NCBI GenBank assembly: GCA_033344875.1
Contig: JAWPMO010000001.1
Location: 1,265,595 to 1,329,594 of the forward strand
DNA length: 64,000 nucleotides
Source: Ilumatobacteraceae bacterium
Lineage (GTDB): Bacteria > Actinomycetota > Acidimicrobiia > Acidimicrobiales > Ilumatobacteraceae
Direction of reading: 5' to 3'
Shown piece after piece: positions 58,786-64,000 of the stretch; positions within the stretch are counted from its first letter, which is position 1; every line of letters begins with the position of its first letter. Position numbers and translations under genes: made by a program. The notes under the pieces are model-generated. The model was not told the DNA's origin, did no database searches, and worked only from the letters and a program-made list of their open reading frames with translations.

Positions 58786-60138
58786 ATGGCGAAGGACTGG
58801 TCCCCCGATTCATGGCGTGACCGCCCGATCAAGCAGCAGCCGGCCTGGCCGGACCCCGCTGACCTCGATCGGGCACTGAAGCAGATCTCGTCCTATCCGC
58901 CGCTGGTGTTCGCCGGCGAGGCACGCTCGCTCCAGTCCGGGCTTGCCAAGGTGGCGGCGGGCAACGCCTTCCTGCTCCAGGCCGGCGACTGCGCCGAGAG
59001 CTTCGAAGACTTCTCCGCCGACAACATTCGCGAGAAGCTGCGCGTGATCCTCCAGATGGCGATCGTGCTGACCTACTCCATGGGCGTGCCCGTCGTGAAG
59101 GTCGGTCGGATGGCCGGTCAGTTCGCCAAGCCGCGCTCCGCTGATTTCGAGCGGATCGGCGACGACGAGATCCCGTCGTTCCGCGGGCACATCGTCAATG
59201 CCGAGGGGCCGACCGCCGCCGCTCGCGTCCCCACGCCGGAGCGCCTCGTGCAGGCCTACCACCAATCGGCATCCACGCTGAACCTCGTTCGGGCGTTCAC
59301 CAAGGGCGGCTTCGCTGCGCTCGATCGTGTCCACGCCTGGAACCAGGAGTTCGTCGCATCGAGCCCGGCCGGCCAGCGCTACGAACAGCTCGCGAGTGAG
59401 ATCGACCGGGCGCTGCGTTTCATGCGGGCGACCGGCATGGAGACCGACACCAACGCCAACCTGCGCGAGGTCGACGTCTACACCAGCCACGAGGCACTGT
59501 TGCTCTCGTACGAAGAAGCGCTCACACGTCGCGACTCCACGACCGGCGCCTGGTACGACTGCTCGGCGCACATGCTGTGGATCGGCGAGCGCACCCGTGA
59601 ACTCGACGGTGCCCACCTCGAGTTCCTCCGCGGTGTCGGCAACCCCATCGGCTGCAAGGTCGGGCCGAGCATGACCGGCGACGAGCTGATCCAGCTCTGC
59701 GAGCTCGCCAACCCGGCGCGCATCCCGGGACGACTCACGTTGATCAGCCGGATGGGCGCCGACAAGATCGAAGAGGGCATCCGCCCGCTCCTGCGAGCCG
59801 TCAAGGACAGCGGCCACCCGGTGGTGTGGGCCTGCGACCCGATGCACGGCAACACCTACACCAGCGAGAACGGTCGCAAGACCCGCGACTTCGAGTCGAT
59901 CATCGCCGAGATCGAAGGCTTCGTGCGAGCCCACCGCGCCGAAGGCACCTGGCCCGGCGGCATCCACGTCGAACTCACCGGCGAAGACGTCACCGAGTGC
60001 ATCGGCGGTGCCGACCGACTGATCGACGCCGATCTCGGCAACCGGTACGAGACGGTGTGCGACCCACGCCTCAACGGTCGCCAATCGCTCGAGCTGGCGT
60101 TCCGCACGGCCGAGCTCATCCGCAACCTGCAGGGCTGA
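58786..60138 (+). CDS. aroG: class II 3-deoxy-7-phosphoheptulonate (DAHP) synthase
   Basis: 450 residues of the plant/actinobacterial class: LLQAGDCAESFEDF, VVKVGRMAGQFAKPRS, SHEALLLSYEEALTR, IGCKVGPSMT, LISRMGADKI, CDPMHGNTYTSENGRKTR and VHVELTGEDVTEC carry the metal (Cys, His, Glu, Asp) and phosphate ligands. It condenses phosphoenolpyruvate with erythrose-4-phosphate, the first step of the shikimate pathway. TAGGCT plus 7 bases precedes ATG 58786 (leaderless). Confidence 0.97.
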   Translation: MAKDWSPDSWRDRPIKQQPAWPDPADLDRALKQISSYPPLVFAGEARSLQSGLAKVAAGNAFLLQAGDCAESFEDFSADNIREKLRVILQMAIVLTYSMGVPVVKVGRMAGQFAKPRSADFERIGDDEIPSFRGHIVNAEGPTAAARVPTPERLVQAYHQSASTLNLVRAFTKGGFAALDRVHAWNQEFVASSPAGQRYEQLASEIDRALRFMRATGMETDTNANLREVDVYTSHEALLLSYEEALTRRDSTTGAWYDCSAHMLWIGERTRELDGAHLEFLRGVGNPIGCKVGPSMTGDELIQLCELANPARIPGRLTLISRMGADKIEEGIRPLLRAVKDSGHPVVWACDPMHGNTYTSENGRKTRDFESIIAEIEGFVRAHRAEGTWPGGIHVELTGEDVTECIGGADRLIDADLGNRYETVCDPRLNGRQSLELAFRTAELIRNLQG

Positions 60139-60146
60139 TCCGGCCG

Positions 60147-60983
60147 ATGTCGGCGCTGCATCAGGTGGTCGACTGGCCGGTCGACCACGTCGCAGCGGCG
60201 ATCATCACCGACTCCGGGGTCGACCACGTCGGCGAACTCGACCGTCGCTACGAGCTGGCGTCGCTCTCCAAGCCGATCACTGCATGGGCGATCATGGTGG
60301 CGGTCGAAGAGGGCGTGATCGACCTCGATCGGCCGCTCCGTCACGTCGATGCCCCCGCCGGCGCCACCATGCGGCACCTGCTCAGCCACGCCGCAGGGTT
60401 CGGCTTCGACGGCGACCAACCGATCGCCGAGATCGAGCGCACCCGCACCTATTCAAACACCGGGATCGAGCGTGCCGCCGACGAACTGGCCGCCGAGTCG
60501 ACGCTGCCGTTCGAGGTCTACCTCGACGAAGCCGTCCTCGCTTCCCTCGGGATGACGTCGACCACCCTCGACGGCTCACCTGCGCACGGCATCACCAGCA
60601 CGCTCACCGACACGATCGCGTTCGCATCCGAATTGCGACGCCCGACGCTGCTCGCGAGGACGACGGTCGACGAGATGATTCGACCGCAGTATCCGACTCT
60701 CGGAGGTATCGTTCCGGGCGTGGGCCGATTCGATCGTTGCCCCTGGGGACTGGGGGTCGAGCTGCACGGCGACAAGTCGCCGCACTGGATGGGGCGCGCC
60801 AACTCGGCGGCCACGTTCGGTCACTTCGGCGGGGCCGGCACGATGATGTGGGTCGACCCGCTGGCCGACGTCGCCGTCGTCGCGCTGACCGACCGCCGGT
60901 TCGAGCAGTGGAGCGACCAAGCCCTGCAGCTCTGGCCGGAGTTCTCCGATGCAGCTCTCGCCGAGGCACGGAGCGCCGCCTGA
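60147..60983 (+). CDS. serine hydrolase, class C beta-lactamase/penicillin-binding-like
   Basis: 278 residues, compact for the family. Active-site elements are visible: SxxK in ELASLSKPITA (about residue 37), YSN in RTYSNTGIE and the HxG triad element in GHFGGAGTMMW. MRHLLSHAAGFGFDGD is typical of esterases/DD-peptidases of this fold. No signal peptide, so an intracellular esterase is more likely than a beta-lactamase. 8 bases after aroG and overlapping the next gene by one base. Confidence 0.87.
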   Translation: MSALHQVVDWPVDHVAAAIITDSGVDHVGELDRRYELASLSKPITAWAIMVAVEEGVIDLDRPLRHVDAPAGATMRHLLSHAAGFGFDGDQPIAEIERTRTYSNTGIERAADELAAESTLPFEVYLDEAVLASLGMTSTTLDGSPAHGITSTLTDTIAFASELRRPTLLARTTVDEMIRPQYPTLGGIVPGVGRFDRCPWGLGVELHGDKSPHWMGRANSAATFGHFGGAGTMMWVDPLADVAVVALTDRRFEQWSDQALQLWPEFSDAALAEARSAA

Positions 60984-61438
60984 TGTTCCAGCCCGGCGAT
61001 CGTGTGCGTTGGGCCTCGATCGGCGACGACGGCTTCCCGATCGTGCGGTACGGATTCGTGCGCGGCGCCAACGGCGACCGCCGGCGCGTCGCTGTCATGC
61101 TCGACGGTGACCTCAAGGGCGACACGGTCGTCGACCTCGACCAACTCGAAGCGGTGACGATCACCAACATCGAACTCCACCTGAGCGGCACCGACCTGCT
61201 CGACGACGCATCGCTGCGGCAGGGCATCGTCAACCTCTGGACCGCCGAGGCCGATCAGGCCGGACTCGAAGTCCGCAGTCTCGAGTATCTCGGCCACAAG
61301 GGATGGGGATCATCCGACGACGGCTGCGCCCTCGCCGAACTCCGCGCCGGGGGCGCCCAGTACATCCTGCGTGCGATTCCCCGCACCGACGACTCGATCT
61401 GCGTCAAGGCCGACCTCCCCCTCCCCGGCGAAACCTGA
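60983..61438 (+). CDS. conserved hypothetical protein
   Basis: 151 residues: the first half is beta-rich and resembles a small barrel (FQPGDRVRWASIGDDGFPIVRYGFVRG...VAVMLDGDLKGDTVVDLDQLE). The second half contains a helix and strands ending with a single Cys-rich spot (DDGCALAELRAGG). No family recognised. The ATG is part of the upstream stop (TGATG), so it is translated with the serine hydrolase. Confidence 0.68.
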   Translation: MFQPGDRVRWASIGDDGFPIVRYGFVRGANGDRRRVAVMLDGDLKGDTVVDLDQLEAVTITNIELHLSGTDLLDDASLRQGIVNLWTAEADQAGLEVRSLEYLGHKGWGSSDDGCALAELRAGGAQYILRAIPRTDDSICVKADLPLPGET

Positions 61439-61448
61439 CCAGCCGCCG

Positions 61449-61464
61449 GGCGGTCCGGACCGCC
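61449..61464. terminator. palindrome between convergent genes
   Basis: GGCGGTCCGGACCGCC is a perfect 16-base palindrome in the 45-base gap between two convergent genes; probably a bidirectional transcription end signal. Confidence 0.45.
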
Positions 61465-61483
61465 AGCCAGGGCGGAAACCGGC

Positions 61484-62686
61484 TCAGCTGAGGCGTTCGA
61501 TGATCATGGCCATGCCTTGCCCGCCACCGACACACATCGTCTCGATGCCGTACTGCTTGTCGGCGGCCTGCAGACCGTGGATCAGGGTCGTCATGATGCG
61601 GGCGCCGGTCATGCCGAACGGGTGACCGAGGGCGATCGATCCGCCGTTGACGTTCAGCTTGTCCATCGGGATGTCGAGGTGCTTGGCCGACGGGATCACC
61701 TGGGCGGCGAACGCTTCGTTGATCTCGACGAGATCGATGTCGGCCATCGTCATACCGGCGCGGGCGAGCGCCTGACGCACGGCTTCGATCGGGCCCAGCC
61801 CCATGATCTCAGGGTTCAGACCGGTGACGCCCGACGACACGATGCGGGCCAGCGGCGTGATGCCGAGCTGGCGGGCCTTGGTGTCGCTCATGACCATCAC
61901 GGACGCCGCACCGTCGTTGAGCGGGCAGGCGTTGCCGGCGGTGACGGAACCGTCGGGGCGGAACACCGGCTTGAGTCCGGCCAGCGCCTCGGCCGTGGTG
62001 CCGGCGCGGGGGCCGTCGTCCTTCGACACGACGGTGCCGTCGGGCAGCGTGAGCGGAGAGATCTCGTGCTCCCAGAAGCCGTTCTCCTGGTTGGCGACAG
62101 CGAGCTGCTGACTGCGAGCGGCGAACTCGTCCATCTCCTCGCGGCTGACGTTCTCGTACTGCACGACGTTCTCGGCGGTCTGGCCCATCGCGATGTACAT
62201 GTCGGGCAACCCCTCGGCCGGGGCCCAGGTGGGCGCGCCACCCTGCGAACGCTCGGCGGTGCGGGCGCCGGCCTCGGCGAAGATCGAGTTGGGAGCGGTG
62301 TCGGCGGCACCGTTGCCATAGCGGCTGACCGCCTCGACCCCGGCGGCGATGAAGCAGTCGCCCTCCCCCGCCTTGATGGCGTGCGCCGCCATGCGGATCG
62401 TCTGGAGGCTCGACGAGCAGTACCGGTTGACGGTGACGCCGGGGACGTCGTCGAGACCGGCGAGCAGTGCTGCGGCGCGGCCGATGTTGAACCCGGCCTC
62501 GCCCGCAGGCTGACCCGAACCCATGATGACGTCTTCGATGTCGTCGGCGCCGACCTGCGGCACCATCTCCATCAACGACCGGAGGTTCTGCGCCGCCATG
62601 TCGTCGGGGCGCAGGTCGACGAGCGAGCCCTTGACGGCCCGACCGATCGGGCTCCGGGTGGCGGCAACGATCACAGCTTCAGTCAT
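61484..62686 (-). CDS. fadA: acetyl-CoA C-acyltransferase (thiolase)
   Basis: 400 residues with all thiolase catalytic elements: the nucleophilic Cys in TVNRYCSSSLQTIR, the NEAF motif (LVEINEAFAAQVI), the His in LGHPFGMTG, and the second Cys in METMCVGGGQGMA-type sequence near the end. It cleaves 3-oxoacyl-CoA in beta-oxidation or condenses acetyl-CoA units. The ATG at 62686 follows TACGAT by 6 bases (leaderless). Stands alone without a fadB partner in the window. Confidence 0.95.
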   Translation of the reverse strand: MTEAVIVAATRSPIGRAVKGSLVDLRPDDMAAQNLRSLMEMVPQVGADDIEDVIMGSGQPAGEAGFNIGRAAALLAGLDDVPGVTVNRYCSSSLQTIRMAAHAIKAGEGDCFIAAGVEAVSRYGNGAADTAPNSIFAEAGARTAERSQGGAPTWAPAEGLPDMYIAMGQTAENVVQYENVSREEMDEFAARSQQLAVANQENGFWEHEISPLTLPDGTVVSKDDGPRAGTTAEALAGLKPVFRPDGSVTAGNACPLNDGAASVMVMSDTKARQLGITPLARIVSSGVTGLNPEIMGLGPIEAVRQALARAGMTMADIDLVEINEAFAAQVIPSAKHLDIPMDKLNVNGGSIALGHPFGMTGARIMTTLIHGLQAADKQYGIETMCVGGGQGMAMIIERLS

Positions 62687-62787
62687 GACCCCATCGTAGT
62701 TACCCATCGGTAGGAACGTCCGAATCGAGTCCGCGTTGCTCGCGATGCACCGACCGGTTGGCCGTCCGACCGGAGCGACAGGACGGA

Positions 62788-63504
62788 TCAGCGCGAGTCG
62801 GCGACGAAGAAGCGCTCGGCGGAGCGCCCCTCGGCGAGACCGCCCTGACGCCCGAGTTCGAGGTACCACTCCCTGACACGCTGCTCCATGCCGGCGGGGT
62901 CGCGGTGCTGACTCTCGTGGCATCGCAGCGCGCGGATCTTCCGGTCGAGCTGATCGGTGATGTCGACGGTCTCGTCGGCGTCGACACTCAGCATGATCCA
63001 GATCTCGTCGACCGCCCACGGCTCGAGCCCCTCCTGGAGGAGTTCCGGGAAGGCGAACGGGTTACGGGCATCGGGATACACCGCCGCCCACACACCCTGA
63101 CCGGTCGCGACGTGATCGGCGTGACTGCCGTACACCGAGCCGACGTCGATCACCGGCGACTGGGTGATCACCACCTGGGGACGAACCTGACGGATCACGC
63201 GTGAGAGCTGGCGTCGCAGGTCGAGACCGAACTCGACAGCGCCGTCCATGATCCCGAGGAAGACCAGATCGACGACGCCGACCTCGGCCGCCGCCCTGGT
63301 CTGCTCCTCACGACGGATTTCGGCCATGCGTGGCCGAGCGATCGTCTGGTCGAATCCGCCTGCCTGGCCATCGGTCACCAGGCAGTACGTGACCCCAACG
63401 CCCGCGTCGGTGAGGTTGGCGACCGTACCGGCCGCCCCGAAGTCGACGTCGTCGGGATGGGCGGTGACGACGAGGGCTCGTTCGATGTCGGAAGGCTGCA
63501 ACAC
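62788..63504 (-). CDS. PIG-L/LmbE-family deacetylase
   Basis: 238 residues. Zinc-binding HPDD in VVTAHPDDVDFG and the late SHADHVATG His motif define the family, whose actinobacterial members deacetylate N-acetylglucosaminyl groups (MshB in mycothiol synthesis, Mca in mycothiol-conjugate breakdown). VTDGQAGGFD and RREEQTRAAAEVGV are typical of Mca/MshB-like proteins. The exact substrate is not determined. GTG at 63504 with TAGCCT plus 7 bases upstream (leaderless). Confidence 0.9.
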   Translation of the reverse strand: MLQPSDIERALVVTAHPDDVDFGAAGTVANLTDAGVGVTYCLVTDGQAGGFDQTIARPRMAEIRREEQTRAAAEVGVVDLVFLGIMDGAVEFGLDLRRQLSRVIRQVRPQVVITQSPVIDVGSVYGSHADHVATGQGVWAAVYPDARNPFAFPELLQEGLEPWAVDEIWIMLSVDADETVDITDQLDRKIRALRCHESQHRDPAGMEQRVREWYLELGRQGGLAEGRSAERFFVADSR

Positions 63505-63544
63505 GAACCGCAGGCTACGTGCGATCGCCTGGTAGACACACGAC

Positions 63545-64000
63545 GTGAGCGACCTCGAACGAGTGCGGTGGGCGAGGACACTCGCCCTGGCCGGCTGGTT
63601 GTTCGTGCTCGCCTACGTCGGGTTCATCATGTGGCAGGTGCGGCTCGCGTTCCGGATCTCCGAGGGCAGCTTCGAGGACGGCCTCTGGTGGCAGCGCATC
63701 GAGCAGATCTCGTTCCTCTCGCTCCCCCAGAACCTGGTGGTGCTCGCGCTCGCTGCGGCGTGCGCTGCGGTGGGGACGGTCCTCGTCCGCAGCCTCGTCG
63801 ACCATTCCGTCGTCAATCTCTCGCAGCTCACGCGGATCGTCGCCGGCATCGCGTCGGTCGTGATCCTCATCGCCGTGCTCGGCATCGTCGGCATCTTCTT
63901 CCGCAACGCGGACAGCGTCGGCGACCTCGCCGCGTTCGTGCTCCGACTCGGCGGTATCGCGATGGCCATCGCGATCATCCGGATCTGTCTCGAAGCGGAA
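63545..64000 (+). CDS. multi-pass membrane protein, 3' end cut by the window
   Basis: 152 residues present, open to the window edge. At least four hydrophobic segments (LALAGWLFVLAYVGFIM, LPQNLVVLALAAACAAVGTVLV, IVAGIASVVILIAVLGIVGIFF, LRLGGIAMAIAIIRI). GTG at 63545 is the first plausible start after the divergent PIG-L gene. No family recognised. Confidence 0.7.
   Translation, partial: MSDLERVRWARTLALAGWLFVLAYVGFIMWQVRLAFRISEGSFEDGLWWQRIEQISFLSLPQNLVVLALAAACAAVGTVLVRSLVDHSVVNLSQLTRIVAGIASVVILIAVLGIVGIFFRNADSVGDLAAFVLRLGGIAMAIAIIRICLEAE

Noticed and set aside
60147-60983. Beta-lactamase resistance gene
   Set aside because: The fold is shared, but there is no signal peptide and the neighbours are housekeeping; esterase-like serine hydrolase is the safer call.

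Overview
The window is GC-rich (roughly two thirds G+C or more) and almost fully coding. It reads as an actinobacterial chromosome, most plausibly an Acidimicrobiia/Ilumatobacter-like marine lineage. That placement is inference from gene content: class II DAHP synthase, homodimeric AceE, secreted proteins with VDTR-type repeats, and a very high share of leaderless genes. No ribosomal RNA, CRISPR array, prophage or insertion sequence was seen.

1-23.6 kb is mostly housekeeping and cell-surface genes. It holds a partial dihydrolipoyl dehydrogenase, a thioredoxin-like lipoprotein whose active-site cysteine codon is an in-frame TGA followed by a SECIS-like hairpin (probable selenoprotein), a large membrane-anchored protein, an epimerase/FAD-oxidoreductase pair and a MarR-ArgJ pair. 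A surface cluster follows: a SpoIID/SGNH protein with an almost perfect 345-bp tandem repeat, RNase HI with an OafA-type acyltransferase, and two more secreted SGNH/repeat proteins. After it come pyruvate dehydrogenase E1 (aceE), an Rrf2-NmrA-membrane protein operon, and small VOC, cupin and membrane genes.

23.6-54.5 kb is a catabolic island. It contains GntR and IclR regulators, a FAH-family hydrolase, three RidA proteins, three N-acyl-D-amino-acid deacylase paralogues, two M81 (MlrC-like) peptidases, a D-serine-dehydratase-type PLP enzyme, a GSAM-like aminotransferase with a PhyH-type dioxygenase, a complete Dpp-type ABC importer, a sulfatase, two SDRs, cupins and a DUF3604 protein. A uronate branch is also present (mannonate dehydratase, KDG kinase, KDPG aldolase). 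Read together, the genes suggest uptake and breakdown of D-amino-acid-containing peptides or N-acyl conjugates, plus uronate or sulfated-sugar catabolism feeding pyruvate. Promoters inside the island share sequence blocks, and two operons begin with short translationally coupled leader ORFs.

54.6-64 kb returns to housekeeping: tRNA-Ala(GGC) with a terminator, a PD-(D/E)XK nuclease-like gene beside it, nadD - LytR-like protein - rsfS, a sigma-70-family factor with a SigH/SigR-type promoter, class II DAHP synthase, a serine hydrolase, a thiolase, a PIG-L deacetylase and a partial membrane protein.

The flanks use leaderless promoters (TAnnnT placed 6-8 bases before the start codon) at 15 or more genes. 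The island uses Shine-Dalgarno leaders and shows none. This contrast marks the island boundaries.
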